Part shown: one piece after another, positions 1-8,162 of the stretch
How positions within the stretch are numbered: position 1 is the first letter of the stretch
How the letters are laid out: every line of letters begins with the position of its first letter
Source of the DNA: Mesonia maritima
Lineage (GTDB): Bacteria; Bacteroidota; Bacteroidia; Flavobacteriales; Flavobacteriaceae
Assembly (NCBI RefSeq): GCF_042433895.1
Contig: NZ_JBHLUA010000012.1
Coordinates: 124,001-188,000 of the forward strand
DNA length: 64,000 nucleotides
Direction: 5' to 3'
The notes under the pieces: model-generated
What the model saw: the letters and a program-made list of their open reading frames with translations, nothing else
Database searches by the model: none
Told to the model about the DNA's origin: nothing
Program-made: the position numbers and the translations under genes

Positions 1-298
1 TCGCATTTCCTTTTTCACCGGTAATTTTTATAGTGGAATTTACCGTTTTATTATTGTTGGTATAATTCACTTCTCCATTTAAAATTGTCATTTTATTTAA
101 CGACTCTATGGTACCGATACGTTGGATTACTTCTTCATCGGAATTTGCAATTTCGATGGCATTTTGATAAAGCGTTTCATCTGCGTAAGCTTGCGTTAGA
201 TCGGTTGCGACTTTTCCCATTCCGGCAGATGAAAATAAATAAAAAACAATTGCGAATAGAATGATTATCGGAATAATCCATTTAAAATTTTTCTTCAT
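1..298 (-). CDS. Cytochrome c oxidase assembly factor Coa1-like protein (3' part cut by window edge)
   Basis: Reading leftward from an ATG at 298, about 99 codons are open to the window edge. The product starts MKKNFKWIIPIIILFAIVFY, an N-terminal membrane anchor, followed by a segment around residues 38-99 (QAYADETLYQNAIEIANSDE, then a stretch with EVNYTNNNKTVNSTIKITGE) that resembles the Coa1/Tim21-like fold found in small bacterial membrane proteins. In mitochondria Coa1 helps cytochrome oxidase assembly. In flavobacteria the role is unproven, and the name follows the family. The C-terminus lies outside the window. The next gene (337-1251) ends 38 bases upstream on the same strand, so the two could be cotranscribed. 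Confidence 0.7.
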   Translation of the reverse strand, partial: MKKNFKWIIPIIILFAIVFYLFSSAGMGKVATDLTQAYADETLYQNAIEIANSDEEVIQRIGTIESLNKMTILNGEVNYTNNNKTVNSTIKITGEKGNA

Positions 299-336
299 AA
301 CATTCTTTTTTTGATTATAAATTCTGAGGTTGGCAC

Positions 337-1251
337 TTAATTTTTCATCCAATTTATCAATTCATTTTTATCGACAATTGACCAAGCATGTGGGTGTCGT
401 TCTCCATTTGCTAAATAACCGCTATTTTTTGTTTCTATAAGTTCCACGTTTTTATTTCCCCACTCATTTTGCAGTTGCGTTACTAACTTTTGAATATAAA
501 ACGCGTTTAAATCTTCAAAATTATTATTTCTATATTTTTTCCACCATTTTAAATCGGGTTCGGTGTAAAATCGAATTTTTAAGTCTTTTAAATGAGTTAG
601 ATTCGTGATATTTTTAGTTTTATAAGTGAAGGGAGAATGTGCTTTAAAGTTTTCAATTCCGTTTTGAGGATTTCCAAAATTCTTGTCGAGCTGCTTTTTT
701 ATCCACCTTGATTCTTCTACAAAATTTTTAGAATAATCGAGTTTAATATTTTTTGTAGCGGTGGTATAAAGCCCTAAAAGATCTACGGGAGAATCTACAT
801 TAAAAACACCTCTTGGTTTAATTTTGCTCTTGATTTCTATAAGGTAATCACTGAGTAGAAGCGCAATATTTCCTCCGCTTGAGAATCCGCCAATATAAAT
901 TTCTTGGGTTGCTAATTTTTCTTTTTGAATTGTGCTTAGCAATAAATTTGCTAATTGTCTCTTTTCATTTTTGGTTAAATAGAGATGCTTATTAAAATTC
1001 ATGGCTAAAACAGAAAACCCGTTTTTTAAAGCAAGATCACGGATATTAAATTCTTCGGTTGTATGTTCAGAATTGCAGGTAAAACAAGGAAATAGAATTA
1101 ACAAACCCTTTTGAATATTCGCTTTGCTTAATTCAAAATCCGGGGTTTTTATAATTTCAACATTTTGGCTTTCAGACGATTTACTTTTTTCAGCTTCGCC
1201 TTTACAAGAAATAAGGCTTAGCGATAAAATTAAAATACATTTCTGAATCAC
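337..1251 (-). CDS. Alpha/beta-hydrolase-like lipoprotein
   Basis: 304 residues from a GTG start. The N-terminus ILSLSLISC is a signal peptide II with lipobox, so the protein is probably membrane-anchored and faces the periplasm or cell surface. A nucleophile-elbow motif GFSSGG (near residue 123, Ser as nucleophile), an acidic EPD near residue 232 and a C-terminal HPHAW with a candidate catalytic His give the order Ser-Asp-His of alpha/beta hydrolases. The substrate is not predictable. Upstream in this frame I see no ATG, and the GTG gives a sensible signal peptide. Esterase or peptidase would both fit. The hydrolase fold is fairly sure, the exact function unknown. Confidence 0.6.
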   Translation of the reverse strand: MIQKCILILSLSLISCKGEAEKSKSSESQNVEIIKTPDFELSKANIQKGLLILFPCFTCNSEHTTEEFNIRDLALKNGFSVLAMNFNKHLYLTKNEKRQLANLLLSTIQKEKLATQEIYIGGFSSGGNIALLLSDYLIEIKSKIKPRGVFNVDSPVDLLGLYTTATKNIKLDYSKNFVEESRWIKKQLDKNFGNPQNGIENFKAHSPFTYKTKNITNLTHLKDLKIRFYTEPDLKWWKKYRNNNFEDLNAFYIQKLVTQLQNEWGNKNVELIETKNSGYLANGERHPHAWSIVDKNELINWMKN

Positions 1252-1380
1252 AAAATATTCGCAAAAACCAACTATTCTGTGATTTCTTAATGTAACTTTC
1301 TTAAATACTTTAATAATTCTATTTTTTAATCAACTGAAACTAAACTCAATCCTGATTTTCAAATTAAAGAAGATTTCGTT

Positions 1381-1818
1381 TTAATATTCGTATAAAATAT
1401 CTTTATCAGAATTGGTAATGTTCAACTTCACTTTGTCTCCATCGACCTGTAAATTTGAAATATCGAAAGTTACCTCTTTTGTAATATAGGCATCACATAA
1501 TTCTTCATTCTTTAACGATAATCTTAGGTTTCGTTGCGGCGGGTAGGATTCTAAAACACCTTCAGAATCGATAAGTTTCACTTCCCAGGTATCTCCGTCA
1601 CAACCCCCTGATCTAAATTCAATTTTTAAGCAGTCGTCATTTATTTCCAGACTGTTAATTTCTAATTGATCAGAAGGTGCATTTTTATATTGTGATGAAC
1701 TTACTAATGTTTTAAAATCACAAGTACTCGAGTTTCCCTTTTGGTTATTTTTATCGTCGTCATTAGAACAACTTAAAAATGTAATTCCGAAACCTATTAA
1801 AAGCAGTATTTTTTTCAT
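1381..1818 (-). CDS. Small hypothetical lipoprotein
   Basis: 145 residues beginning MKKILLLIGFGITFLSCSND, a clear signal peptide II (LSC lipobox) followed by an Asp/Asn-rich linker typical of flavobacterial surface-exposed lipoproteins. The mature part has three Cys (CDFKTL, NDDCLKIEF, ELCDAYI) plus a GGCDGDTWEV segment and is probably all-beta. I do not recognise a named family. It sits alone between the hydrolase lipoprotein downstream and a 59-codon membrane gene upstream, all on the minus strand. Confidence 0.6.
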   Translation of the reverse strand: MKKILLLIGFGITFLSCSNDDDKNNQKGNSSTCDFKTLVSSSQYKNAPSDQLEINSLEINDDCLKIEFRSGGCDGDTWEVKLIDSEGVLESYPPQRNLRLSLKNEELCDAYITKEVTFDISNLQVDGDKVKLNITNSDKDILYEY

Positions 1819-1886
1819 AATCGTAGTTTTTTAATAGATGAAATTTTCACAAAATGGTTGCGCCCAACTCTTGTATTTAAATAAGT

Positions 1887-2066
1887 TTATAATGAATAAA
1901 GTATTATACCGCAAACTATAGCAAAAGCAAGTGCGGCATACGTTGCTTTTTTCCATTTTAATGGGATAGTTTCACTTTTATAAAGGCCGTAAAGCCCTAA
2001 TGGAGGAAAAAGAATTAACAAATATCCCACAATATATCGGTTGTACCATTTCTTTTTGGTTTGCAT
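1887..2066 (-). CDS. Small two-helix membrane protein, 59 aa
   Basis: An ATG at 2066 opens 59 codons ending in TAA at 1887. The product begins MQTKKKWYNRYIVGYLLILF, has a central PPLGLYGLYKS turn and ends with a second hydrophobic helix (ATYAALAFAIVCGIILYSL). The arrangement of a positively charged N-terminus, helix, PxGLYxLYK loop, KWKK and second helix matches small 'PVGLYALWK' membrane proteins common in Bacteroidota. It is probably an inner-membrane protein of unknown role. The intact hydrophobic pattern and in-frame length make chance unlikely, although no homology search was possible. Confidence 0.5.
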   Translation of the reverse strand: MQTKKKWYNRYIVGYLLILFPPLGLYGLYKSETIPLKWKKATYAALAFAIVCGIILYSL

Positions 2067-2586
2067 GGTTCAGTATTTTTATTTCCTAAAAAATCTTCTT
2101 ACTTAGGTATTAATATACAATAATTTTTCCGTTATCCCCGCAGGAAGAGAAATTTAGCCTAAGTTCAACTCATAACAGTAGTGTACAAGGTAACTTTTAT
2201 TTACCTCAAATTTAAATCAAAATCAGCATACCATTAAAAGAATGAAGTAAACAAACTTTTCTTACCTGAATCCCAACGTAATAATAGGAATTCCAAAATC
2301 AGGAATGGATCCAACCGTGCTATAAAAATTAAAGCTGATTATTGTAATCTTATTATGAACAGAAAAAAAGCTAAATCGTTTTTACTATAAGAAAAAAAAG
2401 AGCGCTATATTAACATAAGCGTAATCGCATTTTTCATAATTTAAAGTTTAAAAATAATTAGCTTACTTACAGATTTAAACAAACTAATAAAAGTATTACT
2501 ACGTGTTATTTGAAAGTAGGTTTAAAACTAAAATAGATAAATATTTTTAGCAAAACTCGAAGCTTTTATATAATGTAAGGCTATTT
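2067..2586. other. Gene-free stretch with a possible beta-barrel relic
   Basis: No intact ORF is supported here. On the minus strand, about 2262-2335 reads FNFYSTVGSIPDFGIPIITL followed by GFR and a stop. This looks like the last beta-strand of an outer-membrane barrel, but nothing upstream is open. I see no terminator or promoter I would defend. Confidence 0.25.
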
Positions 2587-4218
2587 TTATTGATTAGCGA
2601 TTTCTAACGCCTTTTCTAAAACCTCATCACGACCTTGCCTTAAACCGTTGATAGTTGGGGTGACTTTTATGTCAATCCTTATTCCTTTTCTTTGGGTTTC
2701 CATTCCATTTGGATATGAGATACCATTGCCCGACATAGACGTTTTATAACCTCCCAAATATTCAAATACAACTACATCTCCATCTGCTCCGGCGGTTTGA
2801 TTTCCAACGGTTATTACGTTCTCGGCAGTCTGAAATGCCATAGCTGTAAATTCTGCTCTACTTACGGTTTCCTCATTCACTACCAGAATAATTTTTCCTT
2901 CAAAAGCTTTTCTACTGCGAAGCGTTTTTAAATTATCTTTAAATGTAAACCTGCTTGGATAATTGATGTCGGGCGTATACAACTTGCTAAAGTCTTTTTT
3001 TTCTGTATTTAAAAATCGAGTAACGTATTTATAAATAAAATCCGGATAATTTCTCAAATCGATGATTATGCTTTTTTTATTTTCGAATGATTCAAATACA
3101 TCAGCAACATCTTCAAATTTTAGGGTGCCCATATTTATATAACCAACCTGATTATTTATTGATTTTGACTTAATATCTATTGAATCTTTGCCATAGTTAA
3201 AATCATTAAAATCATATCTATTAACCCTCAAGTCTTCTATTTCATCATTTCTTTTAATCGTTAATTCTACTGATTTTTCTATACCGTTAAAAATTCTATT
3301 GTAGGTATTTTTTATTTTACCATTTTTATTTGAACCCGCTACATATTTTAAATTTTCTTCTACTTCTGCTTGGACCTCAACATCATTAATTTTTAAAATA
3401 ATATCTCCCAATTTTAGGTTATTCTGTTGTGCAATAGAATCATTATAAAACCCTGAAATAACAGCTTTATTTTCTATATGCGAAATCTTAACCGGAAGGT
3501 ATTTCGATCTTTTTGCAGATAAACCTATACGAGCGTGGGTATCATCTAATTTTGCGATAAGCTCTGCAATAGTGAGATGATAATCTTTTTTGTTAGAGGT
3601 TTTTCTATACTTTGGAATCATTTCTAACAAAACTTCATCCCAAGGTTGATCGGTTAAATATTTATAGGGATAAAAATATTCTATGATATTCCAATATTTA
3701 AATAACCCTAAAAGCCTATATTCTTCATCTGGAAATTCAAAATCATTGTAAGTAGGCTCATTAGTAACTTTTATTTTCCCAACACGCTCGTTGGTTACGT
3801 AAAAGTTTTTCTGTTGATTACGGTTTTTCTCTATATATTTTAGTTTAGAAGCGAGTTCATTTGTAAAAAGTGTAGTGTCTTGGGTCCATGATAAATCAAA
3901 ATTCTTATTAAAATGATTTTCATTTGCATCACACCTTCTACACTTCTTTATAGTCCCTAAACCATTTATCCAATTGAGGTAAACTTTTGATAGAGACACT
4001 TTATTTGTGGCATTCATAACTTGTGGCATTTTTTCCAAAAATTCTTGATCCCAATTAAACTTTCCTTTAGCCACTTCCGGATGGTAATATTTTAAAAAAC
4101 CATAGATTTTCCCTAAGGAAGCTAATCTTTGCGTTTCAGAAAGGTTTTGTTGGGAATGTATAAAATCAACATTCATCAATCCTAGGATTATGAATAATAT
4201 TACTTTTTTTAGAGCCAT
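2587..4218 (-). CDS. Secreted S41-family (tail-specific/C-terminal processing type) serine peptidase
   Basis: 543 residues with a signal peptide ending near FIHSQ (residue 23). Order: an N-terminal helical region (24-110, with a CRRC pair near 95), a linker with the second helical segment (EYRLLGLFKYWNIIEYFYPY), a PDZ-like region about 240-330 (SIAQQNNLKLGDIILKINDV), and the S41 core 350-535. The candidate nucleophile is Ser453 in EETVSRAEF, and GNQTAGADGDV follows. S41 peptidases cleave at protein C-termini in the periplasm. This long form with a predicted N-terminal helical domain is frequent in Bacteroidota, where targets are unknown. It is a lone gene with 218 non-coding bases upstream, so probably has its own promoter. 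Confidence 0.8.
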   Translation of the reverse strand: MALKKVILFIILGLMNVDFIHSQQNLSETQRLASLGKIYGFLKYYHPEVAKGKFNWDQEFLEKMPQVMNATNKVSLSKVYLNWINGLGTIKKCRRCDANENHFNKNFDLSWTQDTTLFTNELASKLKYIEKNRNQQKNFYVTNERVGKIKVTNEPTYNDFEFPDEEYRLLGLFKYWNIIEYFYPYKYLTDQPWDEVLLEMIPKYRKTSNKKDYHLTIAELIAKLDDTHARIGLSAKRSKYLPVKISHIENKAVISGFYNDSIAQQNNLKLGDIILKINDVEVQAEVEENLKYVAGSNKNGKIKNTYNRIFNGIEKSVELTIKRNDEIEDLRVNRYDFNDFNYGKDSIDIKSKSINNQVGYINMGTLKFEDVADVFESFENKKSIIIDLRNYPDFIYKYVTRFLNTEKKDFSKLYTPDINYPSRFTFKDNLKTLRSRKAFEGKIILVVNEETVSRAEFTAMAFQTAENVITVGNQTAGADGDVVVFEYLGGYKTSMSGNGISYPNGMETQRKGIRIDIKVTPTINGLRQGRDEVLEKALEIANQ

Positions 4219-4436
4219 AAAAGTCTTTTAAATTTTAAATATAGATAGATTGAAATTAACATTAGTAAATTTTATATTTTAATATGAATATAAGAGAGTA
4301 TTAATTACTCAATTTAATAGACCTTCCTCATTTTACAAAACGACTCCGAGTTAGATTTTTTTGTGAAATAAAGCTAAAATTGTATTAAGAACAGATTTTC
4401 CCGAAAACCCGATTTTCAAACTTTCAACTTTTTTAC

Positions 4437-5093
4437 TTAGACAATATATAAAGTAGTTACCAATTTTCCTTTAAATCGAGGTGATTCTATAGACAAGAGT
4501 CGTTTTTCTTCTTTCACCTTAAAATAAAAAGGAGCTGCTAACAAGTTCACACCACTTTGCTTTTTTAACCGAATGCCTTGCCCCGAAATAATATCTTTAT
4601 TGGGTTCAAAATCACCTTCCGGTAAATGTTCAGTTAAAAGAATATACTTATAGTTAGACAGTTTTTTAACTACTTTTTTTATTTCATTATTCGATAAATG
4701 TTGAAGCACTTGCCTTACAATGGCACAGTCTCCAGAGGGTAATTCATCTTTAGCGATATCTAGGGTATAAAATTCTAACTTCTCTTGTTTGAATGTCTTT
4801 TTGTTATGAGCTATCAAATCAGGAACGATATCGATCGCCTTATAGGTTTCGGAGTATTTTACCAACTCTTTCCCTATATTAAAATCTCCACAGCCCAAAT
4901 CACAAACCGCCGGTGGAATTTCAAAAGTTTTTAAAAAACTAGCCACTACCTCTACATAGGATTTTACAACTTTTGGATGGTGCGAGCCTAAGCCGGAATA
5001 AAATTCAGCATGATCACCGCCCCAGAGATTATTTTCATAAATCTGAGCCATAGCATCTTTCGTAGGCCACGGTTTTTTAGAGGGATTTTTCAT
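4437..5093 (-). CDS. Class I SAM-dependent methyltransferase
   Basis: About 218 residues. An upstream TTG (5102) extends the frame by three codons, but the ATG at 5093 (MKNPSKKPWPTKDAMAQIYE) is the better start. SAM-binding motif I is VCDLGCGDFNIGK near residue 65, and the acidic end of strand 2 is AIDIVPDLI. A post-motif ILLTEHLP strand follows. The NLWGG...FYSGLGSHHP segment before motif I is characteristic of a small bacterial methyltransferase group with unknown acceptor. A damaged second copy of residues about 29-81 lies at 7685-7846. Immediately upstream is a DUF4269 relic. Methyltransferase is sure, the substrate unknown. Confidence 0.75.
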   Translation of the reverse strand: MKNPSKKPWPTKDAMAQIYENNLWGGDHAEFYSGLGSHHPKVVKSYVEVVASFLKTFEIPPAVCDLGCGDFNIGKELVKYSETYKAIDIVPDLIAHNKKTFKQEKLEFYTLDIAKDELPSGDCAIVRQVLQHLSNNEIKKVVKKLSNYKYILLTEHLPEGDFEPNKDIISGQGIRLKKQSGVNLLAAPFYFKVKEEKRLLSIESPRFKGKLVTTLYIV

Positions 5094-5103
5094 GATTTTC
5101 AAA

Positions 5104-5246
5104 TTAACACCTAATATCTAGCTCACTTTCTGGCAAATCGATTATACCGTCAAAAGTGGATTGTATTCTTTAATCCCATTCCAAGCAATTTGCTGCCTTT
5201 CAGTTCCATTTTTTAAAGAGTCAATATTTTTAAAGCTGATACTCAT
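5104..5246 (-). pseudogene. DUF4269 (nucleotidyltransferase-like) relic
   Basis: Reading leftward from an ATG at 5246, 34 codons give MSISFKNIDSLKNGTERQQI and then AWNGIKEYNPLLTV before a stop. In a shifted frame the sequence continues IIDLPESELDIRC to a TAA at 5104. These two pieces match the start and the IDLPESDLDIIC motif of DUF4269 proteins, with the middle deleted and the frame broken, and the rest of the domain absent. The ATG overlaps the TAA of the upstream lipoprotein gene by one base, so the intact ancestor was probably translationally coupled to it. The family assignment is from memory of the motif. Confidence 0.6.
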
Positions 5247-5770
5247 TAATTTTCTTGGAATAACTCTTTTAGAAATTTAACTCGCTTACTTTCAGACAAA
5301 TCATCAGTTAAAATTGAAAAATTATATGCGAAATTATTTTTTGCTCCATACAGAAAAATCGTATTTACATTATTAGCTTTTGCGGTCCAAATAACATAAT
5401 TGTCTCCTGATTCTTTTTCGTTTATCTTAAAACCTTGTTTCTCATAATATTCTTTTTCCCACTTAAAAAAACTTCTAACAAATTTTTCGTTCGAGGTATT
5501 TTCTGAGTAGAATGGATATGTTTTTTGAGGATTTTTGGCAACCGCAATTGAATGTGATTCTTTGTTTGTAAAGAAATGTTGTTTACTTAATTCATTAAAT
5601 TTTGTTTTAGTCCATTGTCCTGGAATCAGAATATTTCCACTTGGAATTAAAGTCAAAGTAGTTACGTCTTGTTCTTTGTTATAATTTTCAGTAATGATTG
5701 ATGATGTCTTCGTTGTTGAACAACTAATTATCAATCCGATCAGTAATATGATTAAAATTTTGAGTTTCAT
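5246..5770 (-). CDS. Hypothetical lipoprotein
   Basis: 174 residues starting MKLKILIILLIGLIISCSTT: signal peptide II with ISC lipobox. The mature part has GQWTKTKFNELSKQHFFTNK, a HSIAVAKNPQKTYPFY stretch and an amphipathic end. No catalytic motif is visible and I do not know the family. It resembles small secreted proteins that sit in variable flavobacterial regions. Its stop overlaps the start codon of the DUF4269 relic downstream, and an attC-like palindrome lies directly upstream (5796-5920). Confidence 0.6.
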   Translation of the reverse strand: MKLKILIILLIGLIISCSTTKTSSIITENYNKEQDVTTLTLIPSGNILIPGQWTKTKFNELSKQHFFTNKESHSIAVAKNPQKTYPFYSENTSNEKFVRSFFKWEKEYYEKQGFKINEKESGDNYVIWTAKANNVNTIFLYGAKNNFAYNFSILTDDLSESKRVKFLKELFQEN

Positions 5771-5795
5771 ACTCGAATGTTAGTAAACGATTTAT

Positions 5796-5920
5796 ATAAG
5801 AATAGTTGAGAGGAATTTTGAGTTGTTTTTTCAATCTCGAAACAAGCCAAATATATTAAAATTCTGGTTTAGAAAAGATACAACTCTTTGACATATATTT
5901 TTCTGGAGCTAGTTTCTTAT
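5796..5920. repeat. Long hyphenated palindrome, attC-like
   Basis: Two nested pairs of imperfect inverted arms fill the gap between two minus-strand genes: outer ATAAGAATAG (5796-5805) with CTAGTTTCTTAT (5909-5920), and inner GAGTTGTTTTTTC (5820-5832) with GAAAAGATACAACTC (5872-5886). The two-tier symmetry is like integron attC recombination sites or a large hairpin. No canonical GTTRRRY core site was recognised, so the identity is tentative. Confidence 0.35.
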
Positions 5921-6756
5921 CAATTTTTCTTTAGCAAATAAAAATTTTCATTTAAAATCAATTCCTTAGGTTGATTTATGCGGTGCTTATATTTTTTTGA
6001 AAGACTAAAATAATCTTGGTGATCAATTACTTTATAATTTTTGATCGAATGGTAATAGTTATCCTGAATAGTTTGGTAATCATCTTCAGTAGTTTTTGAA
6101 ACTTTTTGATTAAAAAACCTCAATAAGTTTTCAAAAGCTTGGGTTTCTTTTATGGTTTCTTGAAAAGAGGCACTCCCCAGATAATCTCCATTTTCCTGAA
6201 TAGAATTAAAAAAATCAAATAATTTATTGGTTTCTGCTCTAGTTAGAAAAAACAGCACCCCTTCAATGAGAATAAAAGTTGATTTATTTCGCTTTATAGA
6301 TTGAATTTCAGATAGCAATTCTTTTTGGTAATCTTTACTAAAATCAACCCCCATAAAATGAATATTCCTTTTTGGGATTTTATGTTCATTTTCCCATTCT
6401 TCTATTTTTTTCTTTTTATAATCAACTATTTCAGGCTTGTCTATTTCTATATGAATAATTTTTTCATGCAATAGAAAAGGATACATACTAAATCCACTTC
6501 CAAAATTTATAACTACTTCAATTTCCTGTTGTTCGATTAAATCTTGTAGGGTTTCCAAAAAATAGCGATTTCTCAAGCAATGGGTAAATGGTTCTTCAGC
6601 TGAAACTAATTCAAGGTATTCATTAATCCATTTAGTTGTTTTAAGGTTTTCCCACAATTTGGCAAAATGGTCTTGACTTAAATTTTCATCAAAAGCTCTA
6701 AACGTTGAAGTAACAAATGCTGTTTCGTGTATTTTTATATGCTGTTCTTTTTCCAT
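5920..6756 (-). CDS. Leucine carboxyl methyltransferase (LCM/PPM)-family protein
   Basis: 278 residues. An N-terminal TAFVTSTFRAFDENLSQDHF segment and CLRNRYFLETLQDLIEQQ precede the SAM-binding strand VVINFGSGFSMYPFLL (near 93). An IHIEIDKPEIVDYKK strand with acidic residue, a VDFSK segment, and FILIEGVLFFLTRAETNKLF (EGVLFFL, the hallmark after motif III) place it in the LCM family. Members methylate carboxyl or hydroxyl groups, mainly of polyketides, tRNA or PP2A; here the acceptor is unknown. It stands alone, with palindromic spacer downstream. It is the second of three unrelated methyltransferases in the block. Confidence 0.75.
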   Translation of the reverse strand: MEKEQHIKIHETAFVTSTFRAFDENLSQDHFAKLWENLKTTKWINEYLELVSAEEPFTHCLRNRYFLETLQDLIEQQEIEVVINFGSGFSMYPFLLHEKIIHIEIDKPEIVDYKKKKIEEWENEHKIPKRNIHFMGVDFSKDYQKELLSEIQSIKRNKSTFILIEGVLFFLTRAETNKLFDFFNSIQENGDYLGSASFQETIKETQAFENLLRFFNQKVSKTTEDDYQTIQDNYYHSIKNYKVIDHQDYFSLSKKYKHRINQPKELILNENFYLLKKN

Positions 6757-6891
6757 TTTTCTTGAATCAGTTTGCTCTTAACGTCATTTTTTAGCATTTA
6801 TATAAATATCATACCCAATTTTCAATTATGGATCTACACCTCATCACTGCGGAGACCAAGATTTAATTACTAAATATGATGTAGCCATTAG

Positions 6892-7656
6892 TTAATTCCA
6901 AATTTCATTAGCGGCTGTTAAAATAACCGGTTGTTTATCAGTTACAAGTATGGTTTGTTCATGTTGGGTTACATACCCACCTTTGTTTCCTACTAAAGTC
7001 CAACCATCATGAAGTTCAACAGCAACAGTAGAATTTGTTGAAATAAACGTTTCTATAGCTACCGTTGTATTTTTCTTAAACCGTTCGTTATTTCGCTTAA
7101 CACGGTAATTTAAAATATTCTCAGGCGCTTCATGTAAACTTCTTCCCACGCCGTGACCTGCTAAATTCTTAATCACTTTAAAGCCTGATTTTTTAGCTTC
7201 GGTTTCAATTAAGTAGCCAATTTCTGAAATTTTCACTCCTCCTTTAATAGTCTCAATTGCTTTTTTTAAAATCGCTTTAGAAGTCTCTACTAAGGGTTTG
7301 TGATTATGTATATCATTTCCTAAAACAAAAGATCCTCCGTTATCAGACCAAAAACCATTTAATTCTGCGGACACATCAATATTTATTAAATCTCCATCTT
7401 TTAAAATTTTATTTTCCGAAGGAACGCCGTGAGCAGCTTCATTATTTACACTTATACACGTATAGCCCGGAAAACCATAGGTTTCAAAAGGAGCAGACTT
7501 TGCGCCATAACGCTTTAAAATATCACCACCATATTCATCCAGTTCTTTAGTTGACATTCCTATTTTAGCGTATTCCCTCATCAATTTTAGTGTAGTTCCC
7601 ACCGCTTCACTAACCTCTTTCATTCCTACCAATTCAGATTCTTTTGTTATCGACAT
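6892..7656 (-). CDS. map: Type I methionine aminopeptidase
   Basis: 254 residues, the normal length for a bacterial type I enzyme without N-terminal extension. Substrate His is in NNEAAHGVP. Metal ligands are seen in order: INIDVSAELNGFWSDNGGSF (two Asp), GHGVGRSLHEAPE (His), VAIETFIST (Glu) and TQHEQTILV (Glu). It removes the initiator Met from nascent proteins using two metal ions. It stands in the accessory block rather than near ribosomal genes, so it may be an extra copy, with the housekeeping gene elsewhere. Enzyme class is certain. Confidence 0.88.
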   Translation of the reverse strand: MSITKESELVGMKEVSEAVGTTLKLMREYAKIGMSTKELDEYGGDILKRYGAKSAPFETYGFPGYTCISVNNEAAHGVPSENKILKDGDLINIDVSAELNGFWSDNGGSFVLGNDIHNHKPLVETSKAILKKAIETIKGGVKISEIGYLIETEAKKSGFKVIKNLAGHGVGRSLHEAPENILNYRVKRNNERFKKNTTVAIETFISTNSTVAVELHDGWTLVGNKGGYVTQHEQTILVTDKQPVILTAANEIWN

Positions 7657-7684
7657 TGTTATTTTTTTAATTAACTCTATAAAA

Positions 7685-7846
7685 TTTTTATACCCACTAC
7701 TTCCCTACGTTAAAATCTCCACCGCTCAAATCACAATCGATTGGGGACTTTCAAAACCTTGTAAAAAGCTAGTTTCTAAACCTACTAAGTACAAATTTAC
7801 AGCTTTTGACTCATGCGTATGCGCAAACCGGAATAAAATTCAGCGT
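7685..7846 (-). pseudogene. Relic of a second class I methyltransferase copy
   Basis: This non-coding stretch aligns along its length with 4860-5015 inside the methyltransferase gene 4437-5093, e.g. TTAAAATCTCC plus CAAATCACAA and GGAATAAAATTCAGC in both. Translated leftward it gives KHAEFYSGL and, after several stops, GDFNVGK, matching DHAEFYSGL and GDFNIGK of the intact protein. Stops and substitutions show it is dead. It covers only the part around residues 29-81. Confidence 0.65.
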
Positions 7847-7910
7847 GTTTAATCCAAAGCTTTTTTTATAAAAGTAACGATAAAGACCAAGTTTATTGGT
7901 AAATCAGGTG

Positions 7911-8054
7911 TTATTCGATATTTAATTCCTTTTTCAATTCAACACTATTTTTATAGGATGCTATTCCAACGGATTTTAAAAAAACAATGGGGTTTCCTTC
8001 TGCTATGAGAATTTCTCCATTGAAATTCTTTTTAAAATTAAGTGCGGATTTTAG
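7911..8054 (-). pseudogene. Probable serine-hydrolase (beta-lactamase superfamily) relic
   Basis: A frame without start codon reads leftward FKKNFNGEILIAEGNPIVFL, then KSVGIASYKNSVELKK, ending in a stop at 7911. The pattern F-N-G-x-I-L-I-A-x-G, hydrophobic strand, G-x-A-x-Y is that of the first strands of class C beta-lactamase-like serine hydrolases. The SxxK region would follow but is not found in frame. Only an N-terminal scrap remains. The assignment rests on this short pattern. Confidence 0.35.
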
Positions 8055-8079
8055 TATTTAACTTCAGGTACACAATGAG

Positions 8080-8104
8080 CTGAAAATTCCGCTAGAATTT
8101 TCAG
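8080..8104. repeat. Perfect 10-bp hairpin
   Basis: CTGAAAATTC, a 5-base loop CGCTA, and GAATTTTCAG form a perfect stem in the gap downstream of the FG-GAP gene (minus strand, ends 8163). There is no T-run directly after either arm, so it is not a textbook terminator. It may be a transcript 3'-end structure or part of another decayed spacer element. Confidence 0.4.
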
Positions 8105-8162
8105 AAGTAAATGAGTACAAGCAATTTTTATGGTCATTTTGGTAGCGCGTTGGTATGTATAT

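Noticed and set aside
5093..5102. TTG start for the methyltransferase
   Set aside because: Gives only three extra codons; ATG 5093 is preferred.
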